From: Verrucomicrobiota bacterium
Lineage (GTDB): Bacteria; Verrucomicrobiota; Verrucomicrobiia; Verrucomicrobiales; DEV007
Assembly: GCA_963205275.1 (NCBI GenBank)
Contig: CAUJIH010000033.1
Span: 1 to 43,369 of the forward strand
Length of the DNA stretch: 43,369 nt
Direction: 5' to 3'
Below the pieces are notes generated by a model. It made no database searches. It saw only the letters and a program-made list of their open reading frames with translations, and had not been told where the DNA came from. Every line of letters begins with the position of its first letter. Positions within the stretch are counted from its first letter, which is position 1. Positions 17,041-27,729 of this stretch are shown one piece after another. Position numbers and translations under genes: made by a program.

Positions 17041-18120
17041 ATGAATCTCATCTTCGATGTTCACCTTGATCTTAGCCTCAACGCTCTCGAATGGAATCGA
17101 GATATCACGCTAACGGTCGATCAAATTCGCGAGTCTGAGGCGGGAATGAGCGATATGAAGGGGCGAGGCCTGAATACCGTTTCTCTCGATGAGATGCGAA
17201 AGGGAGGAATCGGACTCTGTGTCGCCACGCAGATTGGCGGTTGTATGAGGCCGCGAGGGCCAGTCGCTTCTTGGGAATCTCCTGCCCAGGCATGGGGGAT
17301 GACGCAAGGACAGCGTATCTATTATGAAACTCTCTGCGAGTTAGGAGAGATGACTCAAATTCGCAATTTGGCCGAACTCGATGCTCATCTCGCTGTCTGG
17401 TCTGATCCGGTCGCTGCAGCGGCAGCCAAGGCGCCTGTCGGCTATGTTCTCTCGCTGGAAGGAGCGGACTCTATCGTCACCATTGACTATCTGGAAAGGG
17501 CTTGGGAATACGGCCTCCGCGCCATCGGGCCGGCACACTATGGAGTCGGACGCTACGCTCTCGGTCATGATCAGGTGGGCGGATTGCCTGCGGGAGGTGC
17601 TGATTTTATTCGGAAGATGGACGAACTGGGGATTATCCTCGACACGACGCACCTGAGTGATGGCAGCTTCTTTGAAGCACTCGAGATCTATCAGGGCGCA
17701 GTCTGGGCCAGTCACTCGAACTGCCGAGCCGTGGTCAATGATCCCCGTCAATACAGTGACGAGCAGATCCGACTACTGATCGAGCGCGACGCAGTGCTCG
17801 GATCCGTGTTTGATACCTGGATGATGATTCCCGGTTGGGTGCGTGGCAAGACGATGCCGGAAGATACTGGTGTGAAGATCGCCCATATCGGCGAGCACAT
17901 CGATCACATCTGTCAGATCGCGGGGAATGCGAAGCATGTTGGTATCGGGAGCGATCTCGACGGCGGATTCGGCAAGGAGCAAAGCCCGACGGATCTCGAC
18001 ACCATCGCGGATCTACAGACGCTGGAAGACATTCTGAGAGGACGCGGCTACTCTGCTGACGACATCACCGATATTTTCCATCGCAACTTCCTGCGCGTGC
18101 TGCGGAAGGCGTGGTCCTGA
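17041..18120 (+). CDS. Membrane dipeptidase (peptidase M19, renal dipeptidase family)
   Basis: This zinc dipeptidase of 359 residues cleaves dipeptides, typically with tolerance for a D-residue at the C-terminal position. The binuclear site is visible as FDVHLDLS (His8, Asp10), SLEGADS (bridging Glu), LDTTHLSD (His), WASHSNCRAV (His) and GIGSDLDGG (Asp). There is no signal peptide, so despite the family name it is probably cytoplasmic. It lies on the same strand as RidA and the D-serine-dehydratase-like enzyme, interrupted only by the opposing proline-rich gene. A pathway from L,D-dipeptide to free D-amino acid to keto acid would fit. A strong hairpin at 18165-18196 follows. Confidence 0.9.
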   Translation: MNLIFDVHLDLSLNALEWNRDITLTVDQIRESEAGMSDMKGRGLNTVSLDEMRKGGIGLCVATQIGGCMRPRGPVASWESPAQAWGMTQGQRIYYETLCELGEMTQIRNLAELDAHLAVWSDPVAAAAAKAPVGYVLSLEGADSIVTIDYLERAWEYGLRAIGPAHYGVGRYALGHDQVGGLPAGGADFIRKMDELGIILDTTHLSDGSFFEALEIYQGAVWASHSNCRAVVNDPRQYSDEQIRLLIERDAVLGSVFDTWMMIPGWVRGKTMPEDTGVKIAHIGEHIDHICQIAGNAKHVGIGSDLDGGFGKEQSPTDLDTIADLQTLEDILRGRGYSADDITDIFHRNFLRVLRKAWS

Positions 18121-18122
18121 CG

Positions 18123-18152
18123 CGATTGACGATCATTCGATTGACGATCATT
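18123..18152. repeat. 15-bp perfect tandem duplication
   Basis: CGATTGACGATCATT occurs twice head to tail (18123-18137, 18138-18152), starting two bases after the dipeptidase stop codon. It is probably replication slippage; similar short duplications occur at other gene ends in this window. Confidence 0.9.
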
Positions 18153-18164
18153 CCAGTGTGATGA

Positions 18165-18196
18165 GAATTCGCCCCTCCTAGGGCCAGGGGCGATTC
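18165..18196. terminator. Strong hairpin between convergent dipeptidase and aldolase genes
   Basis: The left arm GAATTCGCCCCT (18165-18176) pairs with AGGGGCGATTC (18186-18196) with one bulged T, giving an 11-bp stem with a 9-base loop. Its position between two converging genes suggests a bidirectional terminator, although no long T-run follows. Confidence 0.6.
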
Positions 18197-18231
18197 TTGA
18201 TGTCATTGCACGGGGCTGGTGGCCCAGTTCG

Positions 18232-19139
18232 TCACTTGATCAGCCCGAGCTGGACTAGTCTCGCACGTATGATCTCTCGCTCCGCCTCGTGGAAGCGATG
18301 AAAGGGGGCTGCCATAAAGTCTTCGCAGACTCCCAGCAGAGACAGGGAGCATTTCAAACCTTTGATAATGGCTGAACCGTGACGCCCGACGTGGTAAATA
18401 GATTCGCTTAAGTCCATGACTCGAGCGCTCAGTTCTCGTGTTCGAGGCAGATCGCCGTCTCTTGCCGCCTGATAGAGGGAGACGTAGAGTTCGGGGTTGA
18501 GATTGGCCCCGCCATTCACGCCTCCGTGCCCACCGAGTAAAACGGATTCAGCGAGCAGTTCTTCCGGCCCGACCAGAAAGGACCAGTCGGGACGCTCTGC
18601 GGCGGCGAGTCGTCGCATCCTGCGAAAATATACCAAGTCACCGGAGCTGTCCTTGAGACCGATGATTTTCTGCTGACTCAATGCCCAAGTGATCAGATCG
18701 CCAGAAAAGCTGGTCTTCGTCAGCGAGGGCATATTGTAGAGCATGAGCGGCAGTGGTAGATCGCGAAGAAGTTCTTCCAGAAATTCGTGCAACTCAGGCT
18801 GTCCGGCTGGGAAGTAGTAGGGAGCGGCTACCACGACCGCATCGGCTCCGCTATCTGCCGCATGACGAGCGAGAGACTGAGATTCCACCAGCGATGTGTC
18901 GGTGATGCCGACGAGCACAGGTACCCGCCCTGCGGCTAGACGGCAAGTGTGAGTAACCAACTCACGGCGGAGGCGGTAGCTCAGACTCGGGGCTTCTCCC
19001 GTAGTCCCGAGAGCGAAAATCCCGGAAACTCCTCCGGAGATGAGGCGCTCGACTAATCGTTCGAGACCACGCAGATCGAGCGTATCACTCGCGAGCAGTG
19101 GCGTCACCATGGGCGGGACGATTCCTTGATAGCGTGGAG

Positions 19140-19143
<4 letters not shown>
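18232..19143 (-). CDS. Class I aldolase of the DapA/NanA family, N-acetylneuraminate lyase-like
   Basis: This is a Schiff-base TIM-barrel lyase of 303 residues. Key residues are the GTTGE loop (Thr47-Thr48), Tyr136 in MLYNMPSLTK and the Schiff-base Lys164 in IIGLKDSSGD. In true dihydrodipicolinate synthase an Arg follows the YNxP motif and binds the aspartate-semialdehyde carboxylate. Here that position is Leu, as in N-acetylneuraminate lyase (YNIPALSG). The GTTGE loop, however, is DapA-like (NAL has GSTGE). I therefore infer a keto-sugar-acid aldolase, possibly for sialic or related acids, rather than lysine biosynthesis. Its ATG overlaps the stop of the sialidase-like gene (ATGA), so the two are translationally coupled. 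That context supports sugar-acid cleavage. Confidence 0.82.
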
Positions 19144-22217
<3,074 letters not shown>

Positions 22218-22297
22218 TACGTAAAATGGAAGGAAGGGGAGAAAAGCGGAGTAATTCAGGACACGGTCCGCGCTAGGACAGATCAGATCAGATCTGG

Positions 22298-23002
22298 TCA
22301 GTCCAGCCAGTCGAGCGTATCATCATCGGATTTGTCAGCTTCACTGAGAGTCAGTGAGAGGCTGTTCAGAATGTGCTGGCGCATGGCGTCCTCAGCAGCT
22401 TTGGCATCGTGCGCTGAGACGGCATCTGCGATCTGGCGATGCTCTTTCAGAGTGACTTCGAGAGTTTCTGGCCGGAAGGAGTGACGATCCGCTTCGAAGA
22501 TGCGCATGAGGATGTGGGAATCAGCGACGATTTTCAGCATACGGCGATTTCCTGCCGCCTCCAGCAAGATCCCATGGAACGTGAGATCGAGTGTATGAAA
22601 AGGCCGAGAAATGGAATGATCAGTAGTCTCTTCGCCTGTAGATAAGGCGGACTCGACCAGTTCTGCCGCACGGCTCAGGTTCTCTTCCAGATTGAGCAAC
22701 TGACGCTCCGATATCCGCTCTGCAGCACGTCGGACGGCGAATGTCTCGAGAGCTTCGCGCAATTCATACAACTCCACGGCTTCTTCCTGAGAGAGCTTGC
22801 GCACCACCGCTCCGAGCTGGGGAATCAGTTTTACGAAGCCTTCATTCGCGAGTTGTCCCACTGCCTCTCGCACGGGAGTGGCGCTGATTCCAATCTCTCG
22901 TCCGATGGATCCGTAGGAGAGTCGAGAACCCGGCTCTACCGTCCCATTCAGGAATTTTTTGCGAAGATGACGATAGGCGATTTGGGATTGATTTTTTGTC
23001 AT
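22298..23002 (-). CDS. GntR-family (FadR/FCD subgroup) transcriptional regulator
   Basis: The 234-residue protein has an N-terminal winged helix (LSYGSIGREIGISATPVREAVGQLANEGFV, split as SYGSIGREIGISATPVREAV and the wing) and an all-helical FCD effector domain. The FCD domain carries the usual acidic/His metal ligands in LDLTFHGILLEAAGN, KEHRQIADAV and MRQHILNSL. FCD regulators respond to sugar acids, organic acids or amino acids. It is the first gene of the minus-strand unit with the sialidase-fusion gene (80-bp gap) and the aldolase. It is divergent from the RidA-like gene, so it may control both. An inverted repeat (AACTC, 10 bases, GAGTT at 23006-23025) lies next to its start. Confidence 0.92.
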   Translation of the reverse strand: MTKNQSQIAYRHLRKKFLNGTVEPGSRLSYGSIGREIGISATPVREAVGQLANEGFVKLIPQLGAVVRKLSQEEAVELYELREALETFAVRRAAERISERQLLNLEENLSRAAELVESALSTGEETTDHSISRPFHTLDLTFHGILLEAAGNRRMLKIVADSHILMRIFEADRHSFRPETLEVTLKEHRQIADAVSAHDAKAAEDAMRQHILNSLSLTLSEADKSDDDTLDWLD

Positions 23003-23005
23003 GAT

Positions 23006-23025
23006 AACTCGGACTGTATAGAGTT
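23006..23025. promoter_or_regulatory. Possible GntR operator over its own promoter
   Basis: AACTC (23006-23010) and GAGTT (23021-23025) form a 5-bp inverted repeat with a 10-bp centre. The centre contains TATACA on the minus strand, a good -10 candidate for the regulator gene. The position fits autorepression. FCD regulators usually bind short palindromes of this size. Confidence 0.35.
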
Positions 23026-23299
23026 CTATGGAATAATTTGACTCTTGTCCAGAGAATTCTTCCGGGTTCAGAGCCGAGGAAATGATGCTGCGAGGGATTT
23101 GAGATAATCAATCGAGAATCGATATCGGGTGCAGGTTATTATCCGCAAGCAACGATCATGCCAGCACAAGAAAAATTAAAATACGCAATCAATTTTCAAT
23201 CCTGAGCAACCGAGCGAATTCGAGGATCGTATTTATTTACGACTCAGATTGTTTTATTCAGATACAGACCAACCAGCCACAGTACGTTTTTTCGATCTT

Positions 23300-24712
23300 A
23301 TGAATTCCTCGAAGCGCAGTCTCCCAATCTGTTACCGTCTTATTCCAGATCGGCAACTCCTTGATGAAAAGGGTGAAGCGAATGGAAGTGAGCTTCCGGT
23401 TCTCGCAACTGGACGGAGGATGGCGGGACGGGCGATGTACGATGTTCCTCCCTGCCTTCTCGGTCTCCAGCATCATACTGTGCTGGCTCATGACGGGATT
23501 CGTCGTCTGGCGCTGATGGTGACATCGGAGGAGGTGGGTAGCGAATTCCGGGATCAGGTCTGGGAGGTGATGAGCACGATGCGAGCCATCCTTCGGCAGC
23601 AGCCGGAGCCGATGGTGATCACCACTGCGACGGTTTTTATCAACGATTCCGCGAATGTTCCTATCGTGCAGGCGCTCTTTGATGCGTATTTTGGTGACCA
23701 AATGCCGCTGACGCGCTTTGTGAAACAGCCGCCCTGTGATGGACGTGGTCTCGCTGTCGAGGCTTGGGCGATCAGTACGCTGGGAGCGAAAGTCGAGTTT
23801 GTCGACAAATCGCTGGTTACGGTGGAATATGAGGGAATTCGCTGGATTTATGCTGGTGCAGGCGCGGTAGAGGATGGGGATGGATCGGCGTATGATCAGT
23901 CAGCTGAGGTTCTGGCTGATCTCAATAGCACGCTAGAAAAAGCTGGAGCATCGTTTCACGACGTGGTGCGCACTTGGTTTTATCAGGGGGGCATCACCGA
24001 GATGGACGGGGATCAAGAGCGGTATCAGGAGTTGAATCGTGCGCGAACAGATTTCTTTGCGCATATTCCCTTTCACTCGCGGAGGTTGATGGCACCTAAT
24101 ATCGCCCACAGTGTCTATCCCGCCAGCACAGGGATCGGGACGCTGGGGAAAAGCCTAGTCGCGGGGTGCATGGCCTTGCAGACAGATCGGGAAGATATGC
24201 AGTTACTGCCGCTGGAGAATCCGCTTCAGACTCCCTCGTTTGACTATCCGGAATCCTATTCTCCTAAAACGCCGAAATTTTCACGAGCGATGGCTTTGCG
24301 CATCGGCGATGCGGTTACGACTTGGGTTTCCGGCACTGCCAGTATCGTCAATGCAGAGACGGTGTTTCCGGACGACATTGAGAAGCAGACCGACCAGACG
24401 CTAACCAATATCGAGCAACTGATCGCACGGGAGAATTTTGAGAGTCAAGGGTGGAAGGGAGCTGGTGCGACATTGAGGGAGCTGGCCAAGGTGCGCGTTT
24501 ATGTGAAGCGCCCCGAGGACTATGAGAAGTGCCGTGAGGTGTGTGAAAGGCGACTCGGAAGCACTCCCGTCATCTACGCTCAAGCCGATGTCTGCCGAGC
24601 AGATCTTCTCGTGGAGATTGAAGGCGTCGCTTTCTCCACTTTGCAAAAGGCTCTACTCACGAAAGAAAAGGAGAAATCACTATGCGAATCCGCATCACTC
24701 TCATCAGTCTGA
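23300..24712 (+). CDS. Three-lobed RidA / chorismatase-like protein
   Basis: The product contains three RidA-fold segments in one chain. In residue numbers from TTG 23249, lobe 1 (about 130-185) reads VWEVMSTMRAILRQQ, TTATVFINDSANVPIV, FDAYFGDQMPLTRFV and GRGLAVEAWAI. Lobe 2 (about 200-310) reads WIYAGAGAVEDGDG, DLNSTLEKAGASFHDVVRTW and QELNRARTDFF. Lobe 3 (about 345-470) reads TWVSGTASIVNAETVFPDD, LTNIEQLIAREN, LAKVRVYVKRPEDY and DVCRADLLVEIEGVA. Lobes 2-3 resemble chorismatases (FkbO/XanB2 type), which split chorismate; lobe 1 is extra. RidA proteins are homotrimers, so a covalent pseudo-trimer is possible. The frame opens at TTG 23249, but ATG 23300 is a more ordinary start. It overlaps the next gene by 31 bp and is divergent from the GntR gene. 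The function is unknown. Confidence 0.7.
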   Translation: MNSSKRSLPICYRLIPDRQLLDEKGEANGSELPVLATGRRMAGRAMYDVPPCLLGLQHHTVLAHDGIRRLALMVTSEEVGSEFRDQVWEVMSTMRAILRQQPEPMVITTATVFINDSANVPIVQALFDAYFGDQMPLTRFVKQPPCDGRGLAVEAWAISTLGAKVEFVDKSLVTVEYEGIRWIYAGAGAVEDGDGSAYDQSAEVLADLNSTLEKAGASFHDVVRTWFYQGGITEMDGDQERYQELNRARTDFFAHIPFHSRRLMAPNIAHSVYPASTGIGTLGKSLVAGCMALQTDREDMQLLPLENPLQTPSFDYPESYSPKTPKFSRAMALRIGDAVTTWVSGTASIVNAETVFPDDIEKQTDQTLTNIEQLIARENFESQGWKGAGATLRELAKVRVYVKRPEDYEKCREVCERRLGSTPVIYAQADVCRADLLVEIEGVAFSTLQKALLTKEKEKSLCESASLSSV

Positions 24713-26262
24713 TCGCTGCTCTCTGTGGCACTGCCTATGGTATCCACCCGGTGTATGAATCGGGGCCTGTGGAATTCCATCTCGGTCAAAATCCCTCAGT
24801 GAGTGAGCAGATTGATGATCTGATCTTTAAGCGTCTGCATGAGTTGGATCTCGATCCGGCGAATTTAACTTCAGATTCAGCTTTTCTGCGACGTGCGTAT
24901 CTGGTAGTAATCGGTACTCTGCCTTCGGCAGAAGAAGTGACTCGCTTTCTCGGAAGTGCCGACCCGAATCGTCGCACTCAGTTGATTGACGAATTACTGG
25001 CTCGTGATGAGTTTCCCGAATACTGGGCGATGAAGTGGTGTGACGTGCTGCGTGTGAAAGCCGAGTTCCCGATCAAACTGTGGCCCAATGCGGTTCAGGC
25101 ATATTATCGATGGATTTTTACCAGTCTTCGGGCGAACAAGCCGTACGACCAGTTTGTTCGCGAATTACTGCTCGCCAATGGCAGTAATTTCCGAAATGGG
25201 GAAGTCAATTTCTTTCGGGCGATGCAAGATCGTAGTCCTGATGGGATCGCAGCAACGGTGGCACTGACTCTCATGGGTGAGCGAGCGGATAAGTGGCCGA
25301 AGAAGAAACTCGAGGCATTGGGAGGATTTTTTTGTGAACTCAGTTACAAATCCACTGCCGAATGGAAAGAAGAGATCGTCTATTATGATCCCATCGCCGA
25401 TAAGGAAAATCGGGCGGAGACAGCGATCTTTCCTGATGGAACTCCCGGCAATCTCCGGAAGTTTAAACAAGATCCACGGGAGGTGTTCGCAGACTGGCTC
25501 ATTCGTCCCGAGAATCCAGCATTCAGCCGTGCGATTGTGAACCGCATTTGGGCGTGGCTCATGGGGCGAGGAATCGTGGAGGAACCGGACGATATTCGAC
25601 CAGACAATCCACCGTCTAATCCAGCTCTGTTGGAACTGTTGCAAAAGGACTTTATCGCAAATAATTATGATCTGAAGCACGTCTATCGAGTCATACTGAA
25701 TACCAAGACATTCCAGCTTTCATCGATTCCCAATCTGGACGCGCCAGAAGCGACGGCTAATTTTGCCCATTATCCACTACGTCGGATGGAAGCGGAGGTG
25801 ATGATCGATGCGCTGAATCTGATTACGGTTACGGATGAAGTCTATAGCAGCCCGATTCCGGAACCGTTCACATTTGTTCCGGAGGATATTCGTGCGATTG
25901 GGATCGCCGACGGGAGTATTACAAGTTCGTTTTTGGAACTTTTTGGGCGTCCTCCCAGAGATACCGGGTATATGGCGGAACGAAATACCAGATCGAGTTC
26001 TCAGCAGCGGCTTCACTTGCTGAACTCTAGTCATGTTCTCAAGAAGATTAAAACTTGCCCCTTGGTCACTAAGGCTGTGGAGGAAAAGTGGGATACCGAG
26101 AAACTCGCTCGTACAGCCTATTTGACCATCTTGTCGCGAAATCCAATGCCCGAGGAAATTCAAGCCATTACTCAATATGGAGGAAGCGACGGGGGAAAAG
26201 ATCTAGCTGAAGACCTCGTCTGGATGCTTCTCAATCAGCCCGAATTCAACTATATACATTAA
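24682..26262 (+). CDS. DUF1549/DUF1553 secreted protein
   Basis: The 526-residue product has a signal peptide (RITLISLIAALCGTAYG) and the DUF1549 domain (opening IDDLIFKRLHELDLDPANL; DSAFLRRAYLVVIGTLPS; PEYWAMKWCDVLRVK). DUF1553 follows (FADWLIRPENPAFSRAIVNR, WAWLMGRGIVEEPDDIR, LLNSSHVLKKIK, YLTILSRNPMPEEI). These paired domains are abundant in Planctomycetota and Verrucomicrobiota, are always exported, and have no proven activity. Many homologues carry a cytochrome c (CxxCH) domain in front; none is present here. AAGGAG 8 bases before the ATG is one of the few clear ribosome-binding sites in the window and allows reinitiation within the preceding overlapping gene. It is part of a five-gene operon with DUF1501, PPC and GYD genes. 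Confidence 0.88.
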   Translation: MRIRITLISLIAALCGTAYGIHPVYESGPVEFHLGQNPSVSEQIDDLIFKRLHELDLDPANLTSDSAFLRRAYLVVIGTLPSAEEVTRFLGSADPNRRTQLIDELLARDEFPEYWAMKWCDVLRVKAEFPIKLWPNAVQAYYRWIFTSLRANKPYDQFVRELLLANGSNFRNGEVNFFRAMQDRSPDGIAATVALTLMGERADKWPKKKLEALGGFFCELSYKSTAEWKEEIVYYDPIADKENRAETAIFPDGTPGNLRKFKQDPREVFADWLIRPENPAFSRAIVNRIWAWLMGRGIVEEPDDIRPDNPPSNPALLELLQKDFIANNYDLKHVYRVILNTKTFQLSSIPNLDAPEATANFAHYPLRRMEAEVMIDALNLITVTDEVYSSPIPEPFTFVPEDIRAIGIADGSITSSFLELFGRPPRDTGYMAERNTRSSSQQRLHLLNSSHVLKKIKTCPLVTKAVEEKWDTEKLARTAYLTILSRNPMPEEIQAITQYGGSDGGKDLAEDLVWMLLNQPEFNYIH

Positions 26263-26331
26263 GTTTTAAGCCATCTTTATCACCCCTAAGATCCCCAAAT
26301 GTAATTCTCCAACATCAGCCCCCCATTCATC

Positions 26332-27702
26332 ATGAATCCGTTCGAAACCCTCAATGCCCAACAGTTTAATCGACTTGTCTCCAGTGCCGGAGTGCCGATG
26401 ACTCGACGAGAAGCCTTGCGTCGCAGTGTTTATGGCTCGGCTGGCCTCCTGCTCATGGAGCCATTGTCCATCCGCGCCGATCAGCCCACTCCGACCGGGA
26501 AGGCGAAGTCAGTGATTCAGATCTGGCTGTGGGGAGGGGCTTGTCACGTTGATACCTTCGATCCCAAGCCCGAGGCTGGTGCCGCTTACGTCGGGCAACT
26601 CAATGAGCCGATTGAGACGAACGTCAGCGGAATTCGCATCGGACAGCTCTTGCCTGAACTGGCAAAGATCGCGGACAAATATTCGCTGATTCGCAGCATG
26701 ACGCACCGGAATAACGGCCACGAGACGGCTGCCTATCTCGTCCAGACTGGCCGTTCGTCAGAGCGCGACGTGTTCCCTTGTATCGGGGCGGTCACTTCCT
26801 ACTTTAAGGGCTACGATTCTGGCTATACCGGTCTCGTCCCCCCATACATCGTTCTGACTCAGCCTCAGGGCCGCTTTTCGGAGGCTGGATTTCTCGGGCC
26901 GAAGTACAAGCCATTTGCGACAGGTAGCGATCCTAATGCTCAAGTCTTCGCGGTTGAGGGAGTCGTATCTCCGGATGTGACAGAGGAACGGCAAAAGAAT
27001 CGCAGAGATTTTCTGGGCAAGCTAAACACTCTCGGTGGTGCTATCCCCGGAGATGCGACGCTGAAAACTGTTTTGCAAAATAATGAGCAAGCCTATGAGA
27101 TGATCCTCGGCGATGCTGGGAAGCTCTTCAATCTCTCTCTGGAGACGGATGAAGTGCGGAACAAATATGGGAGAAATACCTTCGGTCAGTCCTGTCTCAT
27201 GGCACGACGTCTTGTCGAAAAAGGAGTGCCATACATCACCATTAACTATCAGGGCTGGGATACCCATAAGCAGCACTTCCAAATCATGAATCGGAAGCTA
27301 CCTGAGCTTGATCAGGGTTTGGCGGCATTGATTAGCGATCTTTCCGCAAGCGGTCTACTGGACAGCACTGTCGTATGGTGCCTAGGCGAGTTCGGGCGCA
27401 CGCCTAAGGTGGCGATGGAGTCCCCGTGGAATGGTGGACGCCACCACTGGGGCAACGTTTTCTCCGCGCTCGTTGCGGGTGGTGGATTCAAGGGTGGTCA
27501 GGTTGTCGGAGAATCCGATGCGAAGGGCGAAGACGTCAAGTCGCGTCCGGTCTATCCTGCTGATCTCATTTCCAGCATCTACGGACAGCTCGGTATTCCC
27601 GAGGACGCCCCGTTGCCACATCCGCTCGGTACGCCGACCTGTGTTGTCCCAGGGAAGGACGAAAAAGTTCCCATGGAAGGGAAACTGACTGAACTGATCT
27701 GA
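26332..27702 (+). CDS. DUF1501 protein with twin-arginine-like signal
   Basis: This belongs to DUF1501, a sulfatase/alkaline-phosphatase-fold family of unknown activity. It has 456 residues. The N-terminus has a conserved TRREALRRSVYGSAGLLLM block, a Tat-type signal placed after about 22 cytoplasmic residues. Typical blocks are VIQIWLWGGACHVDTFDPKP, IRSMTHRNNGHETAAYL, FGQSCLMARRLVEKGVPY, WDTHKQHFQ, VVWCLGEFGRTP and GRHHWGNVFSALVAGGG; the His and Asp positions could bind metal. DUF1501 genes are usually found right after DUF1549/DUF1553 genes in PVC bacteria, as here (69-bp gap). The pair is thought to act together at the periplasmic side. No Shine-Dalgarno is visible. Confidence 0.9.
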   Translation: MNPFETLNAQQFNRLVSSAGVPMTRREALRRSVYGSAGLLLMEPLSIRADQPTPTGKAKSVIQIWLWGGACHVDTFDPKPEAGAAYVGQLNEPIETNVSGIRIGQLLPELAKIADKYSLIRSMTHRNNGHETAAYLVQTGRSSERDVFPCIGAVTSYFKGYDSGYTGLVPPYIVLTQPQGRFSEAGFLGPKYKPFATGSDPNAQVFAVEGVVSPDVTEERQKNRRDFLGKLNTLGGAIPGDATLKTVLQNNEQAYEMILGDAGKLFNLSLETDEVRNKYGRNTFGQSCLMARRLVEKGVPYITINYQGWDTHKQHFQIMNRKLPELDQGLAALISDLSASGLLDSTVVWCLGEFGRTPKVAMESPWNGGRHHWGNVFSALVAGGGFKGGQVVGESDAKGEDVKSRPVYPADLISSIYGQLGIPEDAPLPHPLGTPTCVVPGKDEKVPMEGKLTELI

Positions 27703-27729
27703 ACTCTCTGACTTCGCCTCGGCGATGCA

